Origin: Candidatus Krumholzibacteriota bacterium
Lineage (GTDB): Bacteria > Krumholzibacteriota > Krumholzibacteriia > LZORAL124-64-63
NCBI GenBank assembly: GCA_024275485.1
Contig: JAJRZA010000065.1
Span: 1-64,000 of the forward strand
Length of the DNA: 64,000 bases
Direction of reading: 5' to 3'
The translations under genes and the position numbers were made by a program. The first letter of the stretch is position 1. Every line of letters begins with the position of its first letter. Shown in pieces: positions 55,572 to 64,000 of the stretch. Below the pieces are notes generated by a model. That model saw nothing but the letters and a program-made list of their open reading frames with translations, ran no database searches and was not told the DNA's origin.

Positions 55572-56858
55572 ATGACCTCTGCTCGCGTTCTTTTGCTGGT
55601 TTCCGGCGGAATCGCTGCCTACAAGGCTTGTTTTTTAGCCCGTTTGCTTTTGCAGGCGGGCTTTTCCGTTAAAGTGGCCATGACCGAAGCCGCCAGCAAA
55701 TTTGTCACTCCTCTTACTTTTCAGGCCCTGACGGGGAATCCCGTGGCCACTGATCTTTGGGGTGAAGGCCAGAGTGAAGCCCTCGATCACATCGAATACG
55801 CCCGTTGGGCAGATTTGGCCATTGTGGCGCCGGCCACGGCCAACACCATGGCCAAAGCAGCTCATGGCATTGCCGATGATCTTGTTTCCACTTTGCTGCT
55901 CGCTTTTCCCGGCCCGCTGCTGATGGCACCGGCCATGAACGACAACATGTGGAAGCATACCGCCACCCAGGCCAATCTGGAAACCCTGCACCAGCGGGGT
56001 GTGGCCACCGTTGGGCCGGGTGAAGGTTGGCTGGCCTGCGGCACCAACAGCCAGGGGCGCATGAGTGAGCCCGAGGATATTTTGGCGGCTGCACTGGAGA
56101 TGGCAGGATCTCTGGAGGGACTCCGGCCGGACCAACATCCCTGGTCTGAAACCAGAACTGAGAATCAGGGTTTCTGGGCTGGCAAGCGAGTGCTGATCAC
56201 TGCGGGTCCCACCCATGAGATCATCGACCCCGTGCGTTATGTTGCCAACCGCTCGTCCGGTGCCATGGGTTTTGCTTTGGCTTCGTCAGCGGTTAAGGCT
56301 GGTGCCAAAGTGCACTTGGTGCTTGGACCTACCCATTTGATTGCCCCGCGGGGTTTGGAGCATCTGGAAAATGTGGAGTCGGCCAAGGAAATGGCTGACG
56401 CCGTAGCAGCCGGTTTGGCCCAGGGTGCCGATTGGCTGTTCATGTCGGCAGCGGTGGCGGACTTCAGTCCGGCTGAACCTGCTGCCGAGAAAATTAAAAA
56501 AGAAGCCCTTGGAGACAATTGGGCTTTGGCCTTGAAACCCAATTCTGATATTCTGGCCGAGGTGGTGCCCGTGCATCGCCGCCCTGAATTGAAGGTGGTG
56601 GGCTTCGCATTGGAAACCGAAGATGTTCTGGCCCGGGCCAAAGCCAAACGCCAGGCCAAGCAGATGGATTACATCGTGGCCAACAACCCCACCTCCGAAG
56701 GGGCTGGTTTTGGCATGGTCAACCACCAGGCAACGTTGCTGGGTGAAAAAGGTGTGATCTGGCAGAGCGAATCGATTCCCAAAAGCGAATTGGCCAGTGG
56801 TATTTTAAAGAATTTGGCTGAAACCGAAAAAGATATTCACCATGACTCACGCGGATGA
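55572..56858 (+). CDS. coaBC: Bifunctional phosphopantothenoylcysteine decarboxylase / phosphopantothenate-cysteine ligase
   Basis: 428 residues; catalyses the two steps from 4'-phosphopantothenate to 4'-phosphopantetheine in CoA synthesis. The CoaC half has the flavin-binding G-G-I-A-A-Y-K-A, an aspartate/asparagine loop and P-A-M-N-D-N-M-W; the CoaB half has G-P-T-H-E-I-I-D-P-V-R and A-A-V-A-D-F. GAGGGATAAACC precedes the ATG. The 3' end overlaps the uracil-DNA glycosylase gene by 17 bases. Confidence 0.95.
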   Translation: MTSARVLLLVSGGIAAYKACFLARLLLQAGFSVKVAMTEAASKFVTPLTFQALTGNPVATDLWGEGQSEALDHIEYARWADLAIVAPATANTMAKAAHGIADDLVSTLLLAFPGPLLMAPAMNDNMWKHTATQANLETLHQRGVATVGPGEGWLACGTNSQGRMSEPEDILAAALEMAGSLEGLRPDQHPWSETRTENQGFWAGKRVLITAGPTHEIIDPVRYVANRSSGAMGFALASSAVKAGAKVHLVLGPTHLIAPRGLEHLENVESAKEMADAVAAGLAQGADWLFMSAAVADFSPAEPAAEKIKKEALGDNWALALKPNSDILAEVVPVHRRPELKVVGFALETEDVLARAKAKRQAKQMDYIVANNPTSEGAGFGMVNHQATLLGEKGVIWQSESIPKSELASGILKNLAETEKDIHHDSRG

Positions 56859-57771
56859 TAATCCTGACAAACTGAAAGCCGATTTGCGCAAGTGGGTGCT
56901 TCAGCATGAAGGTCAGGGGCTCGATTGGTTTTTGGATGAAGGTTTTGTGGCTGAGACTGTTCAAGCGGTTGATCACCAAATTGCCATAGCAACGGAACCG
57001 GACGAGTCAGCGGAACAGCCTGTCGCCAAATCTTCTCCCCTAACCCCGCCGCCTCCAGCCCCCAAGCCCGCACCTGCCATCATTGACCCGGTTTTCAAAC
57101 AGGAATGCGAGCGTTTTGTCGAGACCACACTTCGTCTCATTGCCAAGCAGCCTGCACATCAGGGTTCTGGCGACATCCTGCTGGATCAATTCAACGGTGA
57201 TTCCAACCAGGCCCTGTCCGCCCTGCGGGACGAAGTTCAGCCCTGCCAGGCTTGTGATTTGGCCAAAAGTCGAACCCAGGTTGTTTTTGGAGCGGGCAGC
57301 GCCCAGGCCGGGGTATTGTTCATTGGCGAAGCTCCCGGTAGGGATGAAGATCTGCAAGGTGAGCCCTTTGTGGGTGCCAGTGGGAAGTTGTTGACCCAAA
57401 TCATCGAAGCCATCGGTTTTGATCGGAATCATATCTTTATCTGCAACATCCTGAAGTGCCGTCCGCCGGGAAACCGAGATCCTTTACGCGAAGAAGTGGA
57501 GGCCTGCGAAACGTATCTCAAGCGACAGCTGGCCATTATCCGTCCCAGAATTATTTGTTGCCTGGGGCGAGTGGCTGCTCAGACTTTGTTGGGTACTGAT
57601 CTGAGTCTCGGCAAGCTGCGCCGCGGAGTGCATTTTTATGCAGGAATTCCCGTGATGGCCACTTACCACCCGGCGGCTCTTTTGCGCAACCCAGCCTGGA
57701 AGCGGGACACCTGGAACGACGTGCAACGTTTGCGCGCTTTGCACGATGCCCTCGAATTGGAGAAAACCTGA
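56842..57771 (+). CDS. Family 4-type uracil-DNA glycosylase
   Basis: 309 residues. The N-terminal 110 residues are variable and proline-rich. The catalytic part has the family 4 [4Fe-4S] cysteines (C-Q-A-C, later C-R-P-P-G-N-R-D and C-C-L), motif A G-E-A-P-G-R-D-E-D and the H-P-A-A-L-L-R-N motif. It removes uracil from DNA arising by cytosine deamination. ATG 56842 lies within the coaBC end, so the genes are co-transcribed. Confidence 0.88.
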   Translation: MTHADDNPDKLKADLRKWVLQHEGQGLDWFLDEGFVAETVQAVDHQIAIATEPDESAEQPVAKSSPLTPPPPAPKPAPAIIDPVFKQECERFVETTLRLIAKQPAHQGSGDILLDQFNGDSNQALSALRDEVQPCQACDLAKSRTQVVFGAGSAQAGVLFIGEAPGRDEDLQGEPFVGASGKLLTQIIEAIGFDRNHIFICNILKCRPPGNRDPLREEVEACETYLKRQLAIIRPRIICCLGRVAAQTLLGTDLSLGKLRRGVHFYAGIPVMATYHPAALLRNPAWKRDTWNDVQRLRALHDALELEKT

Positions 57772-57772
57772 G

Positions 57773-59149
57773 ATGCCTGGGCCCAGACTTTTTCTCATTG
57801 ATGATGAACAGGATTATTGCCAGGACCTTTCGTTGGTGCTGGGATCAAAGTTCGAGATGAGCTCGGCCCACAACGGTACTGAGGCTCTGGAATATATGAA
57901 AACTAATAATCCCGATATTATTTTATTGGATGTGAATCTGGGCGAAGACCAGATGTCGGGTCTGGAAATCCTGGAGCACATCAGGGCTTTGCCGGATGCT
58001 CCGCCGGTGCTGATGTTGTCGGGCAATCAGGATGTCGATACGGTGGTGCAAGCCATCCAAATGGGAGCCTTTCATTACGCTACCAAGCCCATTGATCTGC
58101 CTCAGATTCTGAACCTGATCGACAAGGCTCTAAGTTCGCGTGCGAACTCATTGGCCATTCGGGCCCACCGGAACGATGTGGAACGTTTGACGGGATCTTT
58201 TGTGGCTGGTGACGAGTCTACCTTGCGGCTGCTGTCCCAAATCGATACGGTAGCCCAGACCGACGCAACCGTCCTGATCACCGGCGAATCGGGAACCGGC
58301 AAGGAAATGGTGGCTAGGCGCATCCATGATCGAAGCCTGGTGAGTAATGGTCCTTTTGTTGGCATCAATTGTGGTGCTATTCCAGCGGAGATTATTGAGT
58401 CGGAAATGTTTGGGCACGCTCGGGGGGCTTTCACCGGGGCGAGTCAGCAACGGGTTGGCAAATTCGAGATGGCCTCGGGTGGTACGCTTTTCCTGGATGA
58501 AATTGGCGATAGTCCTTTGCCTTTTCAGGTCAAATTGTTGCGGGTGCTGGGGGAGAGAGTATTTAGCAGGGTTGGTGAAAACAATAGTATTGAGGTGAAT
58601 GCCCGCATCATTGCCGCCACCAGCAAGGACTTGGAAAATGCCATCACCACGGGTGAATTTCGATCCGAGTTGTTTTACCGGTTGAACATTTTTCGCATTC
58701 ATCTTCTGCCGTTGAATGATCGTCCTGGTGATATTTTGCCTTTGGCTGAAAATTTTTTGAAGATTTCCGCTTCCCGGTATCGCAAGGAGATTTATGGTTT
58801 TTCTCCTGTGGTTCAGGAACGGATGCTTCAGTACCATTGGCGGGGAAATGTTCGGGAGTTGGGTAATCAGATTGAACGTGCGGTTTTGAATTGTCAGGCC
58901 AACGTAATTGGCTTGGGGGATATTTTCCAATCCGGGGAGTCGGGGGATAGTACCAGGGAAGAACTCGGATCCTATGATGAATTCAAGAATCGGGTTACCC
59001 CGCAATGGCAAGAGAGTTATCTGAGAACGAGGCTTACCGAAAGCCAAGGAAATATTTCTCAAGCAGCCAAAGCCAGCGGAATGTCACGGCAGAATTTTCG
59101 TCTGCTCATGCAACAACTGGGATTGAAATCTGAGGATTTCCGTGTGTAA
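57773..59149 (+). CDS. NtrC-family sigma-54-dependent response regulator
   Basis: 458 residues: a receiver domain with phosphorylatable D53 and a following conserved lysine, an AAA+ sigma-54 activation domain with Walker A G-E-S-G-T-G-K-E and the sigma-54-contacting G-A-F-T-G-A loop at residues 218-223, then a Fis-type helix-turn-helix at the C-terminus. ATG 57773, one base after the udg stop, starts the receiver domain; no histidine kinase is nearby, so the partner is unlinked. The stop overlaps the first of two direct repeats upstream of a -24/-12 promoter, suggesting it may act on that promoter. Confidence 0.92.
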   Translation: MPGPRLFLIDDEQDYCQDLSLVLGSKFEMSSAHNGTEALEYMKTNNPDIILLDVNLGEDQMSGLEILEHIRALPDAPPVLMLSGNQDVDTVVQAIQMGAFHYATKPIDLPQILNLIDKALSSRANSLAIRAHRNDVERLTGSFVAGDESTLRLLSQIDTVAQTDATVLITGESGTGKEMVARRIHDRSLVSNGPFVGINCGAIPAEIIESEMFGHARGAFTGASQQRVGKFEMASGGTLFLDEIGDSPLPFQVKLLRVLGERVFSRVGENNSIEVNARIIAATSKDLENAITTGEFRSELFYRLNIFRIHLLPLNDRPGDILPLAENFLKISASRYRKEIYGFSPVVQERMLQYHWRGNVRELGNQIERAVLNCQANVIGLGDIFQSGESGDSTREELGSYDEFKNRVTPQWQESYLRTRLTESQGNISQAAKASGMSRQNFRLLMQQLGLKSEDFRV

Positions 59150-59307
59150 CACCTTTGTTGTGTGTGTAACAAGCTCAGGACTATGGTAACTTATTTAAAT
59201 CCAGGCGTTTAGGCAATATTCAGGATTTCGCTGCCAAATTGATGTTGCACACACCAGTCCAAAACCCTCTTAGAAAATTACTTATAGGAAGTTAACCGCT
59301 TGTTACA
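59142..59307. promoter_or_regulatory. Candidate activator-binding repeats upstream of the sigma-54 promoter
   Basis: GTGTGTAACA occurs at 59142-59151 and 59162-59171, exactly 20 bases (two helical turns) apart, and the inverted core TGTTACA at 59301-59307. These lie about 35-200 bases upstream of the -24/-12 element, the distance typical of bEBP sites. Binding by the adjacent regulator is inference. Confidence 0.5.
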
Positions 59308-59342
59308 TAATAAGTAAAGAAGTTCTGAAATTCCCACTGTTT

Positions 59343-59359
59343 CTGGTACACCAATTGCC
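59343..59359 (+). promoter_or_regulatory. Sigma-54 (-24/-12) promoter
   Basis: CTGG at 59343-59346 and TTGC at 59355-59358 have the invariant GG and GC exactly ten bases apart. The intervening TACA has one mismatch from the best -24 consensus. It directs transcription toward the 59588 gene, leaving a leader of about 220 bases. The leader contains a hairpin-like CCAAGGA/TCCTTGG pair (about 59374-59398). Confidence 0.65.
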
Positions 59360-59587
59360 ATATACAAAGAGACCCAAGGAGCATCTCCGTTCCTTGGTGC
59401 TTGGGGGGAGACCCAGGCGAACGGTTTGAATTCCGGGGAGGTGTCGGTCAGGGGGGAGGGTTGATATCGCTCCGGGTACTATTCGGTGGGGGATTGGTAT
59501 TGGGAGTCGGCAAAGTCGAGATAGCGTTGGGCGAGAGCTTTCACGGTTGAGTCGACTCCCTGATAAAACGGGAGGACGGGTGCTGGT

Positions 59588-59953
59588 ATGAAGCCAATGA
59601 TGGAAAAATCAGGCCAGGCCCTCAATATCATCATTTATGCTCAGAGCGGAGTTCTTGCTGGAGATTTGGCAGCTTTGCTCTCGGGCCACCACCATGTTGA
59701 CCTCCAAACAAACCTAAACAGTATCATCAACGCCATGAACCTGAAAACCGACATCTTGTTGCTGGTCAAGGATAACCAAAGTATCGAACCTTTGGATCCA
59801 ACAATAGTCTTGAAAGTGGCCGAAAAAACCAACTGCAAAGTGATCATGTTGGGAGACTGGAAGGAAATCCCCAATGAGAAATACAAAAACAGAGTTGATC
59901 TCCTGCCGAGAATGCCTTCGCCTAAAGTATTGTTGGATATTATTAAGCGATAA
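59588..59953 (+). CDS. Degenerate receiver-like protein
   Basis: 121 residues in a receiver-like alternation of strands and helices (L-N-I-I-I-Y-A-Q, then D-I-L-L-L-V-K, then K-V-I-M-L-G-D), but the phosphoacceptor aspartate position at the end of the third strand is valine, and the first-strand acidic pair is missing. It is probably a pseudo-receiver that binds a protein partner. The start is uncertain (ATG 59588 or 59597), with GGAGG 12 bases upstream. It is likely driven by the sigma-54 promoter. Confidence 0.6.
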   Translation: MKPMMEKSGQALNIIIYAQSGVLAGDLAALLSGHHHVDLQTNLNSIINAMNLKTDILLLVKDNQSIEPLDPTIVLKVAEKTNCKVIMLGDWKEIPNEKYKNRVDLLPRMPSPKVLLDIIKR

Positions 59954-59960
59954 TCCCGCT

Positions 59961-61397
59961 TCAAATCAAGACAGGCATCCCCATCAGGGGCCAGATTTTC
60001 CAGACGAAGAGCATCAGTACGCCAATCAGCATCACGCTGGCTGGGATTCCTGCCAGGAAGAACTCCTTGGTGGAAAACTGATTGCTTTCATAAGCAATGG
60101 CGTTAGGTGCAGCCCCCACCAAGAGCATGAAAGGCATACCGGCGGTGGCCAGGGCTACGAACATGACGACTTCCGGCTCTACCCCAATGTAGGGGGCCAT
60201 CACCAGGGACACCGGCAGGGTGATGGCGATGGCGGCAACGTTCATGATGAAATTGGTCATCACCAGAATGAGGATGGCCACCCCCAGGATGAAGACTAGC
60301 CAGGGGGCCCCTGCCAGTTGACGCAACCAGCCAATAGCCAGCCACTCGGCGGCGCCGGTTTGCCAAAGACAAAAACCGATGCTCATGGCCCCGCCAAAAA
60401 GCAGAATGATATTCCAAGGCACGGCTTCGAGGTCTTTGGTGCGCAAAATCCCCGTAACAAAAAACAGGATGGCGGCCACCAGGATGATGGCGCTTTTGTG
60501 GAAGGGCGCCAGGACCGGAATAAAGGAACGAAGGCTCAAAATAAGCATCAGACTGGCGACGATCACGAGGGTGGCGATTTCCTTCTTGCGCACAGGGCCG
60601 AGGGCCTTGTACAGGCCGGCGGCCTTGTCTCGCAGGCCGGGCAACTCGCCTCGCTCCGGTTTGAACACAAGGCAAATGTACCCCCAAAGCAACAGCACCA
60701 TGGTGATGCCCAAGGGAAACATGAACTCGGTAATCTCAAAAAAGGAGATTTCCTGACCGGTCAGTTGCTTGAAAAATCCAATGGCCACAGCCCCCCTGGC
60801 GGCACCCAACAATGTGATGATGCTGCCTGCACCAGCAGTCCAGGCCATGCCGATGAAGAGGCCCTTGCCAAACCGAGTGGGCCGTCCGCTCGGCTCGTAC
60901 AGCTGGTGAACCACCAGCAACAGGGGGAAAACAGCTGCTGCCACGGCGGTATGGGCCATAAAAAGAGTCATGGTGGCGGTCATGCTGAACACACCGAGGT
61001 AAATGATGGAAGTGCGCTCGGGGATGGCCTTGAGCATGAAGAAGGCCATGCGTTTGGTCAAACCGGTGCTGGAAAAAGCCGCCCCGATGAGCAGGCTGCC
61101 AAAGATAAAAAAGACCGAAGGATCCATAAAGTCGGTCATGGCCTGGCGTGATTCACGAATAAACCACAACGATTGAACCACAGCGATGGTCAGGCCGGTG
61201 ATTCCGGCGGGAAGCACTTCAAAAACCCACCAGATACCGGCCAAAAGGAAGAGCCCCAGGGCCGCTTTACCTTCGTGGGTCAGGACAATGGAGTTGCCTG
61301 CAGGATCCACGGCATTGGGCATGGCGGGCGCCAGATAGAAGCCGGCAAACAGAGCCAGGCCCAGGAGAAAAGGAAGCAGCCGGCGTTTTTTACGCAA
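59961..61397 (-). CDS. DASS (SLC13) family anion:sodium symporter
   Basis: 478 residues, about 12 membrane segments, of the divalent anion:Na+ symporter superfamily. Features are G-L-F-L-L-A-G-I-W-W-V-F-E near the start, repeated S/T-N-x-x-like hairpins and the L-L-V-G-A-A-P-N-A-I-A-Y motif near the end. Substrates of the family are C4-dicarboxylates, citrate or sulfate; which applies cannot be told. It overlaps the upstream methyltransferase gene by eight bases, so both are one minus-strand unit. Confidence 0.85.
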   Translation of the reverse strand: MRKKRRLLPFLLGLALFAGFYLAPAMPNAVDPAGNSIVLTHEGKAALGLFLLAGIWWVFEVLPAGITGLTIAVVQSLWFIRESRQAMTDFMDPSVFFIFGSLLIGAAFSSTGLTKRMAFFMLKAIPERTSIIYLGVFSMTATMTLFMAHTAVAAAVFPLLLVVHQLYEPSGRPTRFGKGLFIGMAWTAGAGSIITLLGAARGAVAIGFFKQLTGQEISFFEITEFMFPLGITMVLLLWGYICLVFKPERGELPGLRDKAAGLYKALGPVRKKEIATLVIVASLMLILSLRSFIPVLAPFHKSAIILVAAILFFVTGILRTKDLEAVPWNIILLFGGAMSIGFCLWQTGAAEWLAIGWLRQLAGAPWLVFILGVAILILVMTNFIMNVAAIAITLPVSLVMAPYIGVEPEVVMFVALATAGMPFMLLVGAAPNAIAYESNQFSTKEFFLAGIPASVMLIGVLMLFVWKIWPLMGMPVLI

Positions 61398-62259
61398 TCG
61401 TCACCACCAGGGGGAATTCGAATTCTTCACTTTCGCCGGTGATCGCAGGGTGGAACACCGGGTCGGAAAAGCCTGCATCGGCCAACAAGGCAACAAGTTG
61501 AGCTTCGGTCCAAGCCTTGTGACACTGGACATACCTCTGCAGACTACCGGATTTCTGTTCCAGAATCCAGTGCACATGCACTTCGGTGGCGGATTCTTCA
61601 TCCCAACCGAATTCCTGGAGCCAAAGATGCGGTTTGTCGCAGAAGATCGATGATTGCTGGCAAGACCACTCGCTGCTCTCTTCTTCCACAAAAATATCCG
61701 CCGGTTGGTATTCCAGGACAAATCGCCCGCCCCGGCGCAGGCAACTTTTCAGACGGGGCAGGAAATCGCGAACCATCTCAGGCGAGAAGGAATGAAATTC
61801 TCCAAACCAAAACGTGAGGACATCCACCGGGCCGTCCACAAGTTTGCAAAAATCGTCTGGCAGTTCGGTGAGATCCAGATTCAGAAAGTGGCAATCCAAT
61901 TGTTCGGCTTCGGCCTTGGTGCGAGCCCACTCCAGGGGGGCGGGAGCGAAATCGAACCCGGTGGATCGAAAACCACGCCGTGCCAATTCGTGGCCATATA
62001 GACCCGGTCCGCAGCCCACATCCAGAACGTGACTCCCGGCGGGAATTTGGGATACCAGCCAATCCACATGCCGGTCGATCATTTCGGAGTTGCGGCTGGC
62101 CATGTGGGTGCTCGGGTCCAAGTGCAAGAGCAGCATACGCTCGCTGAAAGTAGGGTCATTCCAGGGAATTTGATAGCCATCTACCCAGGGTTTTGGAGGG
62201 TGTGGGGCAGCCAATATCTTTTGCAGGGCTTGCTGGTGATCCAAGGTGACCTCGTTCAT
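61390..62259 (-). CDS. Class I SAM-dependent methyltransferase
   Basis: 289 residues: an N-terminal lid region, then the SAM motif L-D-V-G-C-G-P-G-L-Y (about residue 87), a second-strand acidic residue in G-F-D-F, and a methyltransferase core. ATG 62259 is preferred over the frame from 62286. The gene starts near the DnaA-box region and runs away from it. Substrate is not evident; the C-terminal 100 residues resemble small-molecule methyltransferases. Confidence 0.8.
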   Translation of the reverse strand: MNEVTLDHQQALQKILAAPHPPKPWVDGYQIPWNDPTFSERMLLLHLDPSTHMASRNSEMIDRHVDWLVSQIPAGSHVLDVGCGPGLYGHELARRGFRSTGFDFAPAPLEWARTKAEAEQLDCHFLNLDLTELPDDFCKLVDGPVDVLTFWFGEFHSFSPEMVRDFLPRLKSCLRRGGRFVLEYQPADIFVEEESSEWSCQQSSIFCDKPHLWLQEFGWDEESATEVHVHWILEQKSGSLQRYVQCHKAWTEAQLVALLADAGFSDPVFHPAITGESEEFEFPLVVTIA

Positions 62260-62315
62260 GTTGCAAGATGAGGCTAGCGTTGGCACGGATGACGAAAAAA
62301 TAATCTATCCAAAGG

Positions 62316-62487
62316 TTATCCCCACTTATCCACAATCGTCAACCGACACATTTGTGGGGGCTTGGGGACCTTTTGCAGGGGATTATCCACCCGACAGCCC
62401 AGGTTTTCCACATTATTTGGGACTTATCCACAGGTTCTTCAAGTGTTGTCCCGGGGTGTTACTCTTGTTGTCCCCAGGTTATCCACA
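62316..62487 (+). promoter_or_regulatory. DnaA-box cluster (candidate oriC or DnaA-controlled promoter)
   Basis: Three perfect TTATCCACA boxes (62326-62334, 62424-62432, 62479-62487) and three near-matches (TTATCCCCA 62316-62324, TTATCCACC 62383-62391, TTTTCCACA 62404-62412), all in one orientation, lie in 172 bases. The 62260-62650 gap contains no gene. An A/T-rich GAAAAAATAATC precedes the boxes. dnaB follows 160 bases downstream. Confidence 0.65.
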
Positions 62488-62650
62488 GGATAATGGTGGT
62501 GGGAATCGGGCCGGGATGACAATCCTGTTCGCTCATGATAGATTTAGGCAACCAGTAAATCCCAGGTGGAAATCCCTTGATTTGCTGGACGGATTTACCC
62601 TGCCCGCCGTGGCATTTTTTCTTTCTCCATATTTGTACTGAGGTGTGATT

Positions 62651-64000
62651 TTGGCAGCCCAGAGTTTACCGGAACCCAGTCCGAAAAAGAGTCGGTCCCG
62701 CCATGATAGAGGATCTTCCTTCGGCTACGACAATCTTCCCCGTGATCGCCAGCCGCCTTTCAATGAAGAGGCGGAACAGGCCGTGCTGGGCGCAGCCATG
62801 ATGGATCGGGAGGCGGTGGGTCTGGCCCGGGAAAAGGTCGATTTTCCGGACTTCTACCGGCTTGAACACCAGCTCATTTTCCGGGCCATGTGCCGTTTGT
62901 ACGAAGAAGACCAGGCCATTGATCCGATCACCGTTGCCGATACCCTGAAAAAGGGTGGCGAAGAATTTCTGGGCCGGGAAAAGAAAAAGCAACTTGAAGA
63001 CAGGGATCTGCTGGAGATGGTCGGAGGCATGGACTTCCTGATTGATCTGGCAGGCATGATGGGCACCGCGGCCAATGTCTACTACCACGCAGGAATCGTG
63101 CATGAAAAAGGGGTGCTGCGCAATCTGATCAGCGTATCGAACTCCATCGCCGCCGAGGCTTTTGGGGCCGAAGACGAGGCTGCAGCCATATTGGACCGGG
63201 CCCAGGGGCGCATTTATGAAATCAGTGAGGACACTCGTCAGGGCGGTTTCGAAGCCGTCGATTCCATTGTTCCTGATGCTTTCAAAAGTATCGAGGAGGC
63301 CTTCCAGAACAATGACGACGTCACCGGTCTGCGCACCGGCTTTACAGAGCTTGACAGAAAAACCGGTGGTCTGCAAAACAGTGACCTGATCATTCTGGCG
63401 GCACGTCCTTCCATGGGTAAAACCAGTTTTGCCCTGAACATGGCTTACAACGTGGCGGTGAATGAGGGTGTTGGTGTGGGTGTTTTCAGCTTGGAAATGA
63501 GCCGCGAGCAGTTGGTCATGCGGATGCTGGGTTCCAGTGGACCTTTCAACCTGCACAACCTGCGTCGGGGGCGTTTGAAGGCTGAAGACTGGCCAAATCT
63601 TACATCCGCCTGCGAAAAACTTTCCCAGGCTCCCATTTACATCGATGATACCAGCGGCATCAATGTGCTGGAGATGAAAGCCAAGGCTCGTCGACTGAAA
63701 CAGCAGCACGGCCTCGGGCTCATCATCATCGACTATATGCAGCTGATGTCTGGCAGTGGTCGTATTGAAAACCGTCAGCAGGAAATTTCCGTCATCAGCC
63801 GTAATCTGAAGGCCATGGCCAAGGATCTGAATGTGCCGGTGCTTGCGTTGAGTCAGCTCTCGCGTGGAGTCGAGGCGCGTGGAGACCACAGACCCATGTT
63901 GAGTGATCTGCGTGAATCCGGGGCCATTGAACAGGATGCCGATCTGGTCATGTTCATTTTCCGGGAAGAAGTTTACAAACCCGAGGATGAAACCCTGCGC
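62651..64000 (+). CDS. dnaB: Replicative DNA helicase DnaB (5' part)
   Basis: The frame is open to the window edge (450 codons seen; about 30-60 missing). The N-terminal domain begins Q-A-V-L-G-A-A-M-M-D, a linker follows, and the RecA-like ATPase domain has Walker A P-S-M-G-K-T and Walker B I-I-I-D-Y-M-Q-L-M. It unwinds DNA at the replication fork. TTG 62651 is five bases after GAGGTG; GTG 62645 is the alternative. No intein interrupts the visible ATPase region. It sits just after the DnaA-box cluster. Confidence 0.93.
   Translation, partial: MAAQSLPEPSPKKSRSRHDRGSSFGYDNLPRDRQPPFNEEAEQAVLGAAMMDREAVGLAREKVDFPDFYRLEHQLIFRAMCRLYEEDQAIDPITVADTLKKGGEEFLGREKKKQLEDRDLLEMVGGMDFLIDLAGMMGTAANVYYHAGIVHEKGVLRNLISVSNSIAAEAFGAEDEAAAILDRAQGRIYEISEDTRQGGFEAVDSIVPDAFKSIEEAFQNNDDVTGLRTGFTELDRKTGGLQNSDLIILAARPSMGKTSFALNMAYNVAVNEGVGVGVFSLEMSREQLVMRMLGSSGPFNLHNLRRGRLKAEDWPNLTSACEKLSQAPIYIDDTSGINVLEMKAKARRLKQQHGLGLIIIDYMQLMSGSGRIENRQQEISVISRNLKAMAKDLNVPVLALSQLSRGVEARGDHRPMLSDLRESGAIEQDADLVMFIFREEVYKPEDETLR

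Noticed and set aside
62279-62295. TTGGCACG, a perfect -24 half of a sigma-54 promoter upstream of the DnaA boxes
   Set aside because: The -12 position has GA, not GC, so the site is incomplete.
62666-63889. A 407-codon open frame on the minus strand
   Set aside because: It lies opposite dnaB, whose motifs are unambiguous; long antisense frames are common at this base composition.
1-64000. CRISPR arrays, rRNA and tRNA genes
   Set aside because: No regularly spaced repeats and no RNA-gene signatures were seen on either strand.

Overview
The window looks like a chromosomal contig from an uncultured, Gram-negative-type member of the FCB superphylum (Krumholzibacteriota/Eisenbacteria-like is my guess). 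Three exported proteins end in FlgD-like sorting domains with an N-P-F-N-P motif. Outer-membrane barrels, TPR lipoproteins and beta-helix or Asp-box surface proteins are common, and the coding sequence is moderately GC-rich. The taxonomic label is inference; no rRNA or tRNA gene was seen.

Layout. 0-9.4 kb: an alpha-glucan phosphorylase, a rhodanese-methyltransferase fusion, a secreted beta-helix protein, YchF and a TPR-tailed GT-C glycosyltransferase. 9.6-11.9 kb: an ECF sigma/anti-sigma pair flanked by two Spy/CpxP-like periplasmic proteins, probably an envelope or metal stress switch. 12-24 kb: housekeeping genes (TPR lipoprotein, rho, rpmE, a DUF1385 membrane protein, prfA, prmC, murA, selB, ispG) and a GAF/HD-GYP phosphodiesterase. 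prfA carries an in-frame TAA at codon 94. 24.3-29.1 kb: an exported TPR-CHAT protease, an ECF-like sigma factor and a single-pass membrane protein that may form one signalling unit. 29.2-35.8 kb: a run of four exported proteins (small sorting-domain protein, fibre-like protein, Asp-box propeller, metzincin protease).

35.9-39.0 kb (minus strand): DUF4956 membrane protein, VTC-type polyphosphate-polymerase-like protein, HlyD-like adaptor and a PLD-like protein. 39.2-41.5 kb: a large methionine-rich secreted protein of unknown function. 41.6-42.0 kb: a decayed DinB gene. 42.2-48.7 kb: three overlapping genes encoding a transglutaminase-like 7TM protein, an ATP-grasp ligase fused through one membrane segment to a long TPR array, and an outer-membrane barrel. 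I read this as a possible trans-envelope system for making and exporting an amide-linked product; it is the most novel-looking locus here. An IS5-like transposase fragment lies just downstream.

49-64 kb: a small secreted protein, RqcH and an outer-membrane protein, a KefB-type antiporter, the yicC-gmk-rpoZ-coaBC-udg cluster, and a sigma-54 activator followed by candidate activator repeats, a good -24/-12 promoter and a degenerate receiver protein. Next come a DASS transporter and a methyltransferase. The end of the window holds a cluster of DnaA boxes directly upstream of dnaB, a candidate replication origin or a DnaA-controlled promoter.
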